From contig JAGQWM010000018.1 of assembly GCA_020437365.1 (NCBI GenBank), positions 1-43,876 of the forward strand: a stretch of 43,876 bases of DNA, written 5' to 3'. Each line of letters opens with the position of its first letter. Position 1 is the stretch's first letter. Under the pieces are notes generated by a model, which ran no database searches, was not told where the DNA came from, and was given only the letters and a program-made list of their open reading frames with translations. The stretch comes from Chitinophagaceae bacterium (GTDB lineage: Bacteria; Bacteroidota; Bacteroidia; Chitinophagales; Chitinophagaceae). Of the stretch, positions 14,696 through 23,944 are shown piece after piece. The translations under genes were made by a program, and so were the position numbers.

Positions 14696-15539
14696 GTAAC
14701 GACACATCATAAAAATTCCAACAACCTGAAGTACAGTTGCCTTCTCTTATCGTGATTTTTTTTGTTTTATCAGGAATTTTTTCAAAAAAAACATAGTAAT
14801 AAAGCTCTTTATTTTTATCGAGACTAATACTTGTAAAGCCGCCAAACCCATATTGCCCCAGCAAATGATATTTTTTTCCATCTTCGGTGGTTATGTAAAA
14901 TGCTGTTTCATCATCCGGTGCATGTAATGTAAATGCCTGCGTATTGTCCGTTTTGTTTTCCAATTTAAATTTCAGTAAAGTATATTTCATCGTATTTAAA
15001 ACTTCTACCAAAGAAATAAACTTACTCGAAGAAGCCATACTTCCATTCAGTGTAAATTTTTTAGTTTTCAACGGAAGCAATAAACCTGAATAAGCAGAAT
15101 AAATAGATTTTGCATTTTTAGTGTCCCATGAATCTTCAAGAGTCTGAGCACTATCAATTTTATTTTCATAATACAAATCCTGGGCCATCAACACATAGGG
15201 TGAGATATAAAAAATGTTATAAGAATGAGTATTTGTTTGTTTGGGGTTTTTAAATTGTTCAATTGTTGTAACACTTATATTATTTCCAAGAAAAACGCTG
15301 GTTGTTTTTCTAGTCGATGTAGTGGTAGATATTCTGTCATTTTGTTCGTCCCAGTTTTCAAATTTATCTTTTACATAAATAATGGCTTTCCCGTCTTTAA
15401 TTTTTACATATTCTGAGTTATCATCTGCAAATTGCCAAAGCCCATCCATTTGGGTATTGTAAGTCTGAGCTTTTGTTGTGTTGGCACAAAAACCAATCAG
15501 TAATATTAAAAAAAGTGGAGGTTGTATTTTTTTGAGCAT
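14691..15539 (-). CDS. Secreted protein of unknown function
   Basis: A 282-residue exported protein. I chose the ATG at 15539, because an earlier in-frame codon at 15560 is TTG and adds only seven residues ahead of the signal peptide. The signal is KKIQPPLFLILLIGFC...TKA, cleaved near AQT. The mature part begins with a strand-rich region around GLWQFADDNSEYVKIKDGKA, which resembles small beta-barrel domains that measure a displayed value in Bacteroidota secreted proteins. A hinge follows, then a C-terminal domain ending with the cysteine pair in GNCTSGCWNF, probably disulfide-bonded in the periplasm. No lipobox or catalytic motif is visible. It stands alone and converges on the arsR unit. Function unknown. 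Confidence 0.7.
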   Translation of the reverse strand: MLKKIQPPLFLILLIGFCANTTKAQTYNTQMDGLWQFADDNSEYVKIKDGKAIIYVKDKFENWDEQNDRISTTTSTRKTTSVFLGNNISVTTIEQFKNPKQTNTHSYNIFYISPYVLMAQDLYYENKIDSAQTLEDSWDTKNAKSIYSAYSGLLLPLKTKKFTLNGSMASSSKFISLVEVLNTMKYTLLKFKLENKTDNTQAFTLHAPDDETAFYITTEDGKKYHLLGQYGFGGFTSISLDKNKELYYYVFFEKIPDKTKKITIREGNCTSGCWNFYDVSLQ

Positions 15540-15677
15540 AAATTGAGGGTTTTGTTTCAAATTAAGTTTGAAGATATAAAATTTATTATCTTATTTAGAA
15601 GAAAAGTTTTACTCATTGGTTGCCACGAACGCCAATAAAAAACTTGTAAGAATCATCCGTACAAATCAGGAAAACCC

Positions 15678-15707
15678 TTGCCCGGCGGTCATCCTGCCTT
15701 ATCTTTG
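15678..15707 (+). promoter_or_regulatory. asnS promoter
   Basis: TTG at 15678-15680, 19 bp, then TATCTTTG at 15700-15707. This is a near-ideal Bacteroidota -33/-7 pair. It lies 20 bp before the ATG at 15727 and shows that an upstream in-frame start at 15616 is not used. Confidence 0.75.
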
Positions 15708-15726
15708 CCTTCCAAAAAAATGGGAT

Positions 15727-17169
15727 ATGTTCAATCAAAGAATCAAAATCAAAGAATTGTTGGCGCAGGAGCCACAAGGACAGGAAGTAACAGTGATGGG
15801 TTGGGTACGAACATTTCGTAACAATCAGTTTATCGCCTTAAATGATGGCAGTACAAACCAGCATTTACAAGTAGTAGTGCCATTGGGAAAATTTGATGAT
15901 TCATTAATAAAAAGAATAACGACTTCGGCTTCATTGAGAGTGAAAGGAAAAATAGAACCTTCATTAGGCAAAGGGCAGAAAATGGACCTCGTTGCCGAAA
16001 CGATTGATGTGTTGGGCGATAGCGACCCCGAAAAATATCCTCTGCAACCTAAAAAACACAGCCTTGAGTTTTTAAGAGAAAAAGCACATTTGCGTTTTCG
16101 TACCAATACTTTCGGTAGTGTATTTCGCATTCGCCATGCGTTGGCTTTTGCGGTGCACAAATTTTTTAACGACCGCGGATTTGTATATATGCATACGCCC
16201 ATCATAACCGCCAGCGATGCAGAAGGTGCCGGCGAAATGTTTAAGGTTACCACATTGCCATTAGATGGAACAGCACCTAAAAATGAAGACGGCAGTGTCA
16301 ATTACCGGGAAGATTTTTTTGAAAGACCGACCAACCTGACAGTGAGCGGACAATTAGAAGGAGAACTCAGTGCTATGGGCTTTGGGGATATTTATACTTT
16401 CGGTCCCACTTTCCGGGCAGAGAATAGTAATACCGCCCGGCACCTGGCCGAGTTTTGGATGATAGAACCCGAAATGGCTTTTTATGATTTGGAAGATAAT
16501 GCCAACCTGGCCGAAGCTTTTATCAAATACCTGGTGCAGTATGTAATGGATAATAATAAAGACGACCTCGAATTTTTAGCAGGCCGCCTGGCAGATGAAG
16601 AAAAACAATTGCCGCAGGCAGAAAGAAGCGAAATGGGCCTGGTCGAAAAACTGGAATTTGTACTGAACAACCAATTTGAAAGAATAACCTACACCGAAGC
16701 GTATGATATTTTAAAAAACAGTAAACAAAATAAAAAGAAGAAATTTCAATACGAGATTACAGATTGGGGCATGGATTTTCAAAGTGAACATGAAAGATAT
16801 TTGGTAGAAAAACATTTTAAAAAACCCGTTATCATTACGGATTATCCGGCGGCTATCAAATCCTTTTATATGCGCATGAATGACGATGGAAAAACAGTAG
16901 CGGCCATGGATATTCTGGCGCCGGGTATTGGCGAAATCGTTGGCGGCAGCCAAAGAGAAGAACGGTTGGATAAGCTGATTGAAAGAATGAAAGCCATGAA
17001 CATTCCCGAAAAAGAAATGTGGTGGTATATCGATATTCGCCGTTTTGGTACAGTACCACATGCCGGCTTCGGTTTGGGTTTTGAAAGAATGGTGCAGTTT
17101 GTTACCGGTATGAATAATATTCGGGATGTCATTGCCTTTCCACGGACGCCGGGCAATGCGGAATTTTAA
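15727..17169 (+). CDS. asnS: Asparagine--tRNA ligase
   Basis: A class IIb aminoacyl-tRNA synthetase of 480 residues that charges tRNA-Asn. The N-terminal OB-fold anticodon-binding domain (about 15-105) begins [20 protein letters not shown]. The catalytic core shows motif 2 [20 protein letters not shown] and motif 3 [13 protein letters not shown] near the C-terminus, with the AsnRS-specific [21 protein letters not shown] and [13 protein letters not shown]. The start at 15727 follows a clear promoter and gives the usual family length; the in-frame extension to 15616 reads through the promoter. It is a single-gene unit. Confidence 0.96.
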   Translation: MFNQRIKIKELLAQEPQGQEVTVMGWVRTFRNNQFIALNDGSTNQHLQVVVPLGKFDDSLIKRITTSASLRVKGKIEPSLGKGQKMDLVAETIDVLGDSDPEKYPLQPKKHSLEFLREKAHLRFRTNTFGSVFRIRHALAFAVHKFFNDRGFVYMHTPIITASDAEGAGEMFKVTTLPLDGTAPKNEDGSVNYREDFFERPTNLTVSGQLEGELSAMGFGDIYTFGPTFRAENSNTARHLAEFWMIEPEMAFYDLEDNANLAEAFIKYLVQYVMDNNKDDLEFLAGRLADEEKQLPQAERSEMGLVEKLEFVLNNQFERITYTEAYDILKNSKQNKKKKFQYEITDWGMDFQSEHERYLVEKHFKKPVIITDYPAAIKSFYMRMNDDGKTVAAMDILAPGIGEIVGGSQREERLDKLIERMKAMNIPEKEMWWYIDIRRFGTVPHAGFGLGFERMVQFVTGMNNIRDVIAFPRTPGNAEF

Positions 17170-17180
17170 TTATTTAGTAA

Positions 17181-18266
17181 TTATTCAATTACATTTTTCT
17201 TTTTAAAAGATCGAATCCTGCATTCCACATTCTCCCTGATGTTGATATAAAAAAGATTGATGTCGGCAATGTGATAAACCTTTGTAAAATATAAAAAGCT
17301 CCAGGGAAATTTGGGTTTATCAACATACAACAATCCATTTTCAACTTTTGCATTGGTTGTATGCCGGTAAATTTTATTAAAGTTTTTCAAAACACTTCCT
17401 TTATTATATACTTTGGAAATGTTTTTGGCATTGGTTTGCCAACTCAAGGGATTGGTTACTATAACAGTTTTTTGTTGAAACAAATGATCGGTTTTGTTAT
17501 TTCCGGTTCTTAAAAAAGGTGGCAGATAACCGGTGCGGTAAGTACGCCAACTAATAATACAACCGGTTTGTGTAGAATCTGTACAAGGTGTTAATTGCTT
17601 AAAATAATCTTTCGGTACCGGCCAACCGAGAATATAAGCTGCTATCAAATTATTTTTTGTTGTCGGTGCCATTAATTTAGAACTGTCATTTTCAAAAAAA
17701 TCTTTCAATAACCGCTCGGCGAGGTATGCACCTTGGCTATGCCCTGCTATAAAAAATGGCCGGCCCTTATTCCAATGTTTTATATAATAAGTAAACGCTT
17801 TTTTTATGTCCGTGTAGGCGATGTTCAATGCAGCGGCTGCCGAAGCGGAATCTTTTTTATAAAAATTAAAAAGATGAGCCTGCCGGTATCTTGGCGCAAA
17901 AACCCTGCAATGCTGATTAAATACACTGGCTTGAAAAAGTATAGAAGTATAATCTGTTTTAGCATTTAAATTTTTATCATCAATTTTTGCATTGGCGATG
18001 TCGCCATATTCTTTTGCAGTAAAAGTGGTGGGATGAATAAAAAACACATCGGCCAGTGAATCATTTATTTCATTGCGCAAAGGAGCAGGCAGACTATCAG
18101 ATGGATCCCATTTAAAAGGATGTGCCGCCCAATAAGCTAAATCTGCATACATCGGCTCACCAGTCGGGCTTTCAAATTGATAGCGATGGAGAAATTGTGT
18201 GTATTTAGGCGAACAGCCCGTACCAAGAATTATACTAATAAAAAGAAGGAAAAGAATTTGTCGCAT
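17181..18266 (-). CDS. DUF3089 family alpha/beta-hydrolase lipoprotein
   Basis: A 361-residue lipoprotein. The signal peptide MRQILFLLFISIILGTGC ends in a lipobox with Cys18. The mature part matches DUF3089: SLADVFFIHPTTFTAKEYGD, then YRQAHLFNF, DIKKAFTYYIKHWNKGRPF, and the nucleophile elbow IAGHSQGAYLAERLL with Ser in GHSQG, followed by AAYILGWPV. The fold is an alpha/beta-hydrolase, so it is probably an envelope esterase or lipase with unknown substrate. It converges on asnS with 11 bp between the stops and has no operon partner. Confidence 0.85.
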   Translation of the reverse strand: MRQILFLLFISIILGTGCSPKYTQFLHRYQFESPTGEPMYADLAYWAAHPFKWDPSDSLPAPLRNEINDSLADVFFIHPTTFTAKEYGDIANAKIDDKNLNAKTDYTSILFQASVFNQHCRVFAPRYRQAHLFNFYKKDSASAAAALNIAYTDIKKAFTYYIKHWNKGRPFFIAGHSQGAYLAERLLKDFFENDSSKLMAPTTKNNLIAAYILGWPVPKDYFKQLTPCTDSTQTGCIISWRTYRTGYLPPFLRTGNNKTDHLFQQKTVIVTNPLSWQTNAKNISKVYNKGSVLKNFNKIYRHTTNAKVENGLLYVDKPKFPWSFLYFTKVYHIADINLFYINIRENVECRIRSFKKKNVIE

Positions 18267-18435
18267 TTCGGTAAAAATCGTTCAAAATGATAAAAACAGG
18301 GCAAAAAATCAGCCATTTATCCAAAATATTTACCATTTACCCCAATTTTTGAAAAATAATTTTTCATGGCAAATTCAATATCCACAATGGTTTCAGCCAT
18401 TTTTGGGCTAAAAATTTTGCGGATTCCCATAAAAT

Positions 18436-18481
18436 ATATGGTACTTTGTTTTGCATAGTACCAAATATCACCTTATCTTTG
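18436..18481 (+). promoter_or_regulatory. PadR-PspC promoter with overlapping palindrome
   Basis: The -7 box TATCTTTG (18474-18481) follows TTTTG (18449-18453) at 20 bp. An inverted repeat, ATATGGTACT (18436-18445) with AGTACCAAATAT (18457-18468), has arms complementary apart from one extra A and overlaps the -33 element. This is a likely PadR autoregulatory operator. Confidence 0.7.
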
Positions 18482-18506
18482 TGTCAACAAGTAGAATTTT
18501 TGAATC

Positions 18507-18860
18507 ATGAATATTGAAAACACACAAAGTCAGATGCGTAAGGGAATACTGGAATTTTGTATTCTCTCTATCATTCGCCGGGGTGAAGCCTATCCGAGTG
18601 ATATTGTAGAAGAAATGAAATCTGCCAACCTTCAAATCCTCGAAGGAACTTTGTATCCTTTGCTCACCCGATTGAAAAATGCCGAAATGCTTACGTACCG
18701 CTGGGAAGAAAGTAATTCGGGCCCACCCAGAAAATATTTTTCACTTACAGAAAAAGGAGATGATTTTTATAAAGAGCTGGCCAAAACCTGGGGCGAATTA
18801 TCCAACGGTGTAAATGCATTGACCAGTAAAAATGCTGACGAACCATTACCCAATCAATAA
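18507..18860 (+). CDS. PadR family transcriptional regulator
   Basis: A 117-residue winged-helix protein. It starts with the family segment MRKGILEFCILSIIRRGEAY, continues with SDIVEEMKSANLQILEGTLYPLLTRL (recognition helix) and ends the wing with GPPRKYFSLTEKG. The C-terminal helix KELAKTWGELSNGVNALT would form the dimer. PadR proteins repress neighbouring membrane-stress or transporter genes and often their own promoter. Here the partner is the PspC gene 131 bp downstream with no terminator between, and a palindrome overlaps the shared promoter. This PadR-PspC pairing recurs in Bacteroidota and points to envelope-stress control. Confidence 0.9.
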   Translation: MNIENTQSQMRKGILEFCILSIIRRGEAYPSDIVEEMKSANLQILEGTLYPLLTRLKNAEMLTYRWEESNSGPPRKYFSLTEKGDDFYKELAKTWGELSNGVNALTSKNADEPLPNQ

Positions 18861-18991
18861 ATAAACCACTTCAACCAATAATTATGACAATGAAATGGAA
18901 CATAAAAAAATTTCGAGCAATTTATAGCAGTTGCGATGAAAGTTTTTATGTGTAATTCTATGTGTCAAAAAAGAAAAATTAAAAATCACAA

Positions 18992-21163
18992 ATGAAAAAG
19001 ATTATCAACATCAATTTAAGCGGCCGGGTAATACCGATAGAAGACACGGCGTATGAAAAATTGCAAAACTATATTGACAGTTTGCGGAAATACTTTGCCC
19101 ATGAAGAAGGCCGTGATGAGATCATCAACGACATAGAAAGCCGTATTGCAGAATTGCTGAATGAAAAAATCAGGAAAGGGGCCAACAATACAACGGAAGC
19201 GGACGTAGAAGAAATCATTACTTCCATGGGAAGAGTAGAAGATTTTGAAGCGGATGCCATCACCGAGCCGGTAGATCATACACAGCAAGAAAATTACCGT
19301 GAGCAGGAACAACCATACGAAAAGAAAAAACGCAACCGGTTGTATAGAAATAATAATGACAAATTCATTGGTGGCGTATGTAGCGGCTTGGCCGAATATA
19401 TGAATGTCAGTCCCGAAATTGTTCGTTTCATTTTTGCCATTGTTACCCTCGGTGGTTTTGGCTTAGGCATATTAATTTATTTACTTCTCTGGATAATTTT
19501 GCCTTCGAGAGATTTGGAACCTTACTCAGGTAGAAGATTGTATCGCAATCCCGATGAAAAAGTCATTGGTGGTGTAGCCGGTGGTTTGGCGGCGTATTTC
19601 GATAGAAGTGTTACGATGATCAGATTAATTTTTGCCGCACCTATTATTTTGGGTTTATTAATGAATGCATTTAGTGGTTCCATCTGGCATTTTGGATTCG
19701 GGTTAAGCGTTGGGTTCGGTTCATTGAGTGGCACATTTATACTTATATATATTGTTCTCTGGATTGTATTACCGGAAGCCATAACCGATTATGATAAAAT
19801 GGAAATGCGTGGCGAAAAAGTGGACGTAAACCGAATTAAAAGAAATGTACAGGAAGGAAGAACAGCCGTAAAAGATAAATTAAAAGATTGGAGTCATGAA
19901 GTTAAAGAATCTGCACAACAGATTACAGAGAAAGGAAGACAAATGTCAGCCGAAGTAACACGGCAAGTGAACAGAAACAGAAGTGGAATCGGTCATGCCT
20001 TTGCAGTTTTATTCAAAGTATTCTTTTTGTTTGTAGCAGGTACAATTGCCTTTGCATTATTTGTCGGTATTATTGCTTTCATCTTTGGCGGTGCCGCATT
20101 TTGGCCCATCAATAATTTTTTATGGACCAGCAAAATGCAACAACTTCTTGCCTGGGGCACATTAATATTTTTCCTGGTTGTTCCATTGGTTGCTTTTATT
20201 ACCTGGATTATTCGCCGGTTGATGAGGGTGAAATCAAAGAAAAATTATCTTGGTTGGACATTTGGCGCCTTGTGGACAATCGGATGGATTGCGGCTATTT
20301 CCCTCGCTGTTAGTCTTTCCAAAGATTTCAGAAATTATGAACATGTGGATCAACCCATAACAATTACCCAACCACAAACTAATAAAATGATCGTAGCGGT
20401 TACTGAACCCGAATTGAACTATAAAGGTCGTTTTGGTTGGATGAATGACGGCCCGGAAGGATGGGATTTGTCAAACGATACATTAAGATTATCAACAGTA
20501 AAATTTTCGGTTGTACCCAGCCTCGATTCATTTTATCATGTAACCATGAAAAAACACAGTTTCGGAAGAACAGAAGAAAATGCCTTGCAACGTGCCGAAG
20601 AAATACAATACCATCTTACATCAAAAGATTCCGTATTGGATTTGGCCAATAGTTATGCCGTTGGCAAGAAAAGTAAATTCCGCGGACAGCAGGTTGAAAT
20701 TGAAATTAAAGTGCCGGTAGGCAAACAAATTCGATTCGATGAATCCATCAATGAAAAACTCAATGCAGTCAATGTAAGAGTGTATAGAAAATGGTATAAT
20801 AACAGGATTGAGAGTATTGAAATCAATGACAGGGGATATCGTTTTCGCAGTGGCGTGGATTATACGATGGGTTTCAATGGAAAACTGCAGGCCAATATCA
20901 AAGAAGTCATCAATGCAGACAACCAGGATGGTTATCGCTATGATGATCAAAAGAAAATTGACTCAGCTGATATACTGCGTCAAATTCAGGAATTGGAAAA
21001 AAAGCAAAAAGAAAGTAATCAGAAAATTGAAGAGTTGAAAAATGAACTGAAACCGGAAGCTATGTTACAGGTGTTGCCTGCGGCAAAAAATACAAGTGTG
21101 AAAGACATAGCAGTTTTATCGCCGGTATCGGCATTAATATCTTCTGATGTCAGTTGGTTTTGA
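18992..21163 (+). CDS. Large membrane protein with two PspC domains
   Basis: A 723-residue protein. Residues 1-95 are cytosolic and contain a helical segment rich in E and D (DIESRIAELLNEKIRKG). Two PspC domains follow, about 112-176 (RLYRNNNDKFIGGVCSGLAEY...LLLWIILP) and 182-262 (RLYRNPDEKVIGGVAGGLAAY...VLWIVLP), each with its hydrophobic helix pair. A charged linker with a predicted coil (about 275-325) leads to three more membrane segments (about 340-440). The C-terminal half is a periplasmic beta-rich region related to the DUF2807-like part of PspC proteins, and a coiled coil lies at about 650-685 (QELEKKQKESNQKIEELKNE). PspC proteins sense or counter membrane damage; here PadR is the probable regulator. 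Confidence 0.88.
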   Translation: MKKIININLSGRVIPIEDTAYEKLQNYIDSLRKYFAHEEGRDEIINDIESRIAELLNEKIRKGANNTTEADVEEIITSMGRVEDFEADAITEPVDHTQQENYREQEQPYEKKKRNRLYRNNNDKFIGGVCSGLAEYMNVSPEIVRFIFAIVTLGGFGLGILIYLLLWIILPSRDLEPYSGRRLYRNPDEKVIGGVAGGLAAYFDRSVTMIRLIFAAPIILGLLMNAFSGSIWHFGFGLSVGFGSLSGTFILIYIVLWIVLPEAITDYDKMEMRGEKVDVNRIKRNVQEGRTAVKDKLKDWSHEVKESAQQITEKGRQMSAEVTRQVNRNRSGIGHAFAVLFKVFFLFVAGTIAFALFVGIIAFIFGGAAFWPINNFLWTSKMQQLLAWGTLIFFLVVPLVAFITWIIRRLMRVKSKKNYLGWTFGALWTIGWIAAISLAVSLSKDFRNYEHVDQPITITQPQTNKMIVAVTEPELNYKGRFGWMNDGPEGWDLSNDTLRLSTVKFSVVPSLDSFYHVTMKKHSFGRTEENALQRAEEIQYHLTSKDSVLDLANSYAVGKKSKFRGQQVEIEIKVPVGKQIRFDESINEKLNAVNVRVYRKWYNNRIESIEINDRGYRFRSGVDYTMGFNGKLQANIKEVINADNQDGYRYDDQKKIDSADILRQIQELEKKQKESNQKIEELKNELKPEAMLQVLPAAKNTSVKDIAVLSPVSALISSDVSWF

Positions 21164-21236
21164 AAAAATCGGTTGAAGTTTGCCTGTTGATAAAAAACAG
21201 AAAAGCAAACTGGTTGAAAGCGGTAAGTTGAAACGG

Positions 21237-21259
21237 AAAGGCTCCTCATGGGAGCTTTT
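21237..21259 (+). terminator. Terminator after the PspC gene
   Basis: AAAGGCTCC - TCATG - GGAGCTTTT is a 9-bp stem with one G-T pair whose 3' arm merges into a short T-run. Confidence 0.65.
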
Positions 21260-21299
21260 CCATTTAAGGGGCGAACTACCACAACAATGAATTTTACTC

Positions 21300-21307
21300 T
21301 ACATTTG
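21300..21307 (+). promoter_or_regulatory. -7 box of the gcvT operon
   Basis: TACATTTG fits TAnnTTTG and lies 17 bp before the gcvT ATG at 21325. Confidence 0.6.
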
Positions 21308-21324
21308 CGAACAAAATCTTTTTG

Positions 21325-22431
21325 ATGAAAAATACAGCCTTTACAGAAAAACATATTGCGCTGGGCGCAAAAATGGTAGCCTTTGCCGGATACAATATGC
21401 CCATTTCTTATACCGGCATTAAAGAAGAACATTTAGCCGTAAGAAAAAATGCCGGTGTTTTTGACGTAAGCCACATGGGTGAATTTATATTTAAAGGTGA
21501 AAAAGCCCTGGCATTAATTCAGCAGTTAACGAGTAATGATGCTGCAAAATTAAAATCCGGTCAGGCACAATATAGTTGCATGCCTAATAATACCGGCGGT
21601 ATCATTGATGATTTGTTGGTGTATTGTATTGAAGAACATAATTCCGCTGCCGGGCAACAAGGTGTTTATATGTTAGTAGTCAATGCTTCCAATATTGAAA
21701 AAGACTGGAATTGGATCAGCCAACACAACGATGAGAAAGTTGAAATGCACAACATCTCCGATAAAACATGTTTATTGGCCATTCAAGGTCCCAATGCCAC
21801 AAAAATTTTACAGCCACTCACGGATATTGATATTCTCAATTTGAAATATTACACATTTGCCAAAGGGCGTTTTGCCGGTGTGGACAATGTATTGATTAGT
21901 GCAACAGGCTATACCGGTTCCGGTGGCGTAGAAATTTATTTTGAAGATAAAGAGGATGCGGCCAATATAATTTGGGACGCCATTTTTGCCGAAGGCCAAC
22001 CCAAAGGATTGCGGCCAGTAGGTTTGGGAGCAAGAGATACACTTCGCCTCGAAATGGGTTTTTGTCTCTATGGCAATGATATAGACGAAACTACTTCACC
22101 ATTGGAAGCCGGCCTGGGATGGATTACAAAATTTACTAAAGAGTTTTCATCGAAAGCTATTTTTGAAAAACAAAAAGCTGAAGGTCTTACCCGCAAATTG
22201 GTGGGTTTTGAAATGCAGGATAAAGGCATTCCCCGACAGGGATACACAATTACCGATACGGCAGGCCAAACAATCGGGCAGGTAACTTCGGGCACACAGG
22301 CGCCCAGCCTCGATAAAGCCATTGGCATGGGATATGTGAAGAAAGAAAATGCTGCCATTGAAAAAGAAATTTTTATCAGTGTAAGAGATAAAAACTTAAA
22401 AGCCAGGATTTGTAAAATTCCATTTGTTTAA
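21325..22431 (+). CDS. gcvT: Aminomethyltransferase (glycine cleavage T protein)
   Basis: A 368-residue enzyme that moves the methylene group from the H-protein-bound aminomethyl arm onto tetrahydrofolate, releasing ammonia. Family blocks are [66 protein letters not shown], the folate loop [15 protein letters not shown], and [20 protein letters not shown]. The C-terminal OB-like domain includes [21 protein letters not shown]. An in-frame TTG at 21322 precedes the ATG, but the ATG gives the usual start. The H and P proteins are not in the window. A SRPBCC gene begins 10 bp downstream and is surely co-transcribed. Confidence 0.96.
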   Translation: MKNTAFTEKHIALGAKMVAFAGYNMPISYTGIKEEHLAVRKNAGVFDVSHMGEFIFKGEKALALIQQLTSNDAAKLKSGQAQYSCMPNNTGGIIDDLLVYCIEEHNSAAGQQGVYMLVVNASNIEKDWNWISQHNDEKVEMHNISDKTCLLAIQGPNATKILQPLTDIDILNLKYYTFAKGRFAGVDNVLISATGYTGSGGVEIYFEDKEDAANIIWDAIFAEGQPKGLRPVGLGARDTLRLEMGFCLYGNDIDETTSPLEAGLGWITKFTKEFSSKAIFEKQKAEGLTRKLVGFEMQDKGIPRQGYTITDTAGQTIGQVTSGTQAPSLDKAIGMGYVKKENAAIEKEIFISVRDKNLKARICKIPFV

Positions 22432-22441
22432 AAAAATTTTC

Positions 22442-22918
22442 ATGCCGACCATTCATTTAACAACGTTTATTGCAGCACCGGCGGAAGTGGTTTTCGATTT
22501 AAGCCGTCATGTTGGTTTGCATCAAAAATCTATGTCGGCCTATAAAGAAGAAGCAGTAGCCGGCACGCAGATGGGATTAATGGAAAAAGATGAAACCGTA
22601 ACATGGAAAGCACGACATCTTTTTAAAAACCGGATACTGCGGGTTAAGATTTGTGAAATGATGAAGCCGCAAATGTTTACCGATGAACAGGTACAAGGAG
22701 ATTTTAAACAAATGAAACACGAACATCATTTCAAGACCTGCGAGAATGGAACAATTATGATTGACTTATTTTATTTTGAATCGCCTTATGGCATTTTTGG
22801 CCATTGGTTCAATACTATTTACTTAACAAAATATATGCGTCGCTTGTTGGAACAAAGAAATAAAACCATACAAGAATATGCCGAAAGCGGCAAGTGGAAA
22901 AAACTATTGATAAAATAA
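22442..22918 (+). CDS. SRPBCC (START/Bet v1-like) family protein
   Basis: A 158-residue single-domain protein of the polyketide cyclase/SRPBCC superfamily: IHLTTFIAAPAEVVFDLSRHVGLH opens the fold, and FKQMKHEHHFK...IDLFYFESPYGIFGHWFN closes it, with a long C-terminal helix LTKYMRRLLEQRNKTIQEYAE. Such proteins bind hydrophobic ligands in a deep pocket; close relatives are loosely annotated as cell-division inhibitor or cyclase proteins without real evidence. An in-frame TTG at 22424 is an alternative start, but the ATG at 22442 begins the fold directly. It is co-transcribed with gcvT. Confidence 0.8.
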   Translation: MPTIHLTTFIAAPAEVVFDLSRHVGLHQKSMSAYKEEAVAGTQMGLMEKDETVTWKARHLFKNRILRVKICEMMKPQMFTDEQVQGDFKQMKHEHHFKTCENGTIMIDLFYFESPYGIFGHWFNTIYLTKYMRRLLEQRNKTIQEYAESGKWKKLLIK

Positions 22919-22983
22919 AACGATTGTCAACTTGCTGTATCTATATTGAAAACTTTTTTATTTTAGCAACTTTATGATTCTTC

Positions 22984-23715
22984 ATGACCGTTAAACCAAC
23001 CTTACATACTTGCTTATCTCCTGCATTGTTACACTTATATGATGTAAGTAGCAGCATTGTTATTATTATAGATGTTTTCCGTGCTACCTCTACCATTGCA
23101 GCGGCGTTGTACAATGGTGCCAAATCCGTTATTCCTGTTGATTCTGTTCCCAAAGCCATCGAAATAGCTAAAAATATAGACGGTATTGCCGCAGGCGAAA
23201 GAGACGGAAAAGTAGCCGACGGTTTACAATATGGTAATTCACCATTGGTTTATTCCAAAGATTTTATTGATGGAAAAACATTGGTTTTGACTACTACCAA
23301 CGGCACCCGGTTATTGCAAATGGCATTGGATAAAAATGCCCAAACAATCATTGCCGGATCATTTCCAAATATTTCAGCCGTTTGTGATTTTTTAATAAAT
23401 GAAAAAAAGAATGTAGTACTCGGTTGCGCCGGATGGAAAGACCGGTTCAACCTGGAAGATACTTTATTTGCAGGTGCGGTTATCCATCGTATCAAAAAGT
23501 ATTTTCAAATACACTGCGATAGTTCAGTAATGGCGGATGCCTTGTACACCAAACACCAGAAAAACTTATTGGCATTTGCACCGCAGCTCACCCATTATCA
23601 TCGGCTGGTAGAAAGGTTTGGTTTAATTGACGACATAAAATTCTGTCTCGACAATGACGTGGCCAATGTATTACCTGTTTATGAAGATGGAAAATTGATT
23701 GTTCGCAACACCTGA
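22984..23715 (+). CDS. comB: 2-phosphosulfolactate phosphatase
   Basis: A 243-residue Mg-dependent phosphatase of the ComB family, which removes phosphate from 2-phosphosulfolactate to give sulfolactate. Signature blocks are SSIVIIIDVFRATSTIAAAL, GIAAGERDGKVADGLQYGNSP, LVLTTTNGTRLL, IIAGSFPNISA and VVLGCAGWKDRFNLEDTLFAGA. In methanogens this is a coenzyme M step; in Bacteroidota the product could feed sulfonate or sulfonolipid chemistry, but ComA and ComC are not in the window. It follows the SRPBCC gene by 65 bp, possibly in the same operon. Family is clear; the physiological pathway is not. Confidence 0.9.
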   Translation: MTVKPTLHTCLSPALLHLYDVSSSIVIIIDVFRATSTIAAALYNGAKSVIPVDSVPKAIEIAKNIDGIAAGERDGKVADGLQYGNSPLVYSKDFIDGKTLVLTTTNGTRLLQMALDKNAQTIIAGSFPNISAVCDFLINEKKNVVLGCAGWKDRFNLEDTLFAGAVIHRIKKYFQIHCDSSVMADALYTKHQKNLLAFAPQLTHYHRLVERFGLIDDIKFCLDNDVANVLPVYEDGKLIVRNT

Positions 23716-23849
23716 ATTACATTGAATTTCAAGTTTATTCCCCAAAAGCAAAACCTGCTAAGATACTTTATTTAATTCGCATTCTTCCGCTAATGAAAAT
23801 ATATTTTTATTTTCTCTCTTTTTGTATGGAAATACGATTTACTTTCTTT

Positions 23850-23857
23850 TACTTTTG
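23850..23857 (+). promoter_or_regulatory. -7 box of the SNF2 gene
   Basis: TACTTTTG fits TAnnTTTG. It lies upstream of both the short leader ORF (23888) and the SNF2 reading frame. Confidence 0.5.
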
Positions 23858-23887
23858 CCGATTAACCTTTTTTGAAATAGTTGAAAA

Positions 23888-23932
23888 ATGAATCAGCTAT
23901 TGGAAAACCTTCCCGGCCATGACCGGGTATAA
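23888..23932 (+). other. In-frame 14-codon upstream ORF and hairpin before SNF2
   Basis: ATG at 23888 opens MNQLLENLPGHDRV and stops at TAA 23930-23932. The frame is the same as the SNF2 gene, which continues immediately after the stop. The segment also contains a hairpin, CCCGG-CCATGA-CCGGG at 23912-23927. It is either a translated leader that meters SNF2 synthesis or the remains of the original start cut off by a nonsense codon. Confidence 0.5.
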
Positions 23933-23944
23933 ATTGAAAATAGT

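Noticed and set aside
18884..18955. A 23-residue ORF between padR and the PspC gene
   Set aside because: No family features or start context, AT-rich sequence easily opens such frames, and it probably lies in an untranslated stretch of the operon.
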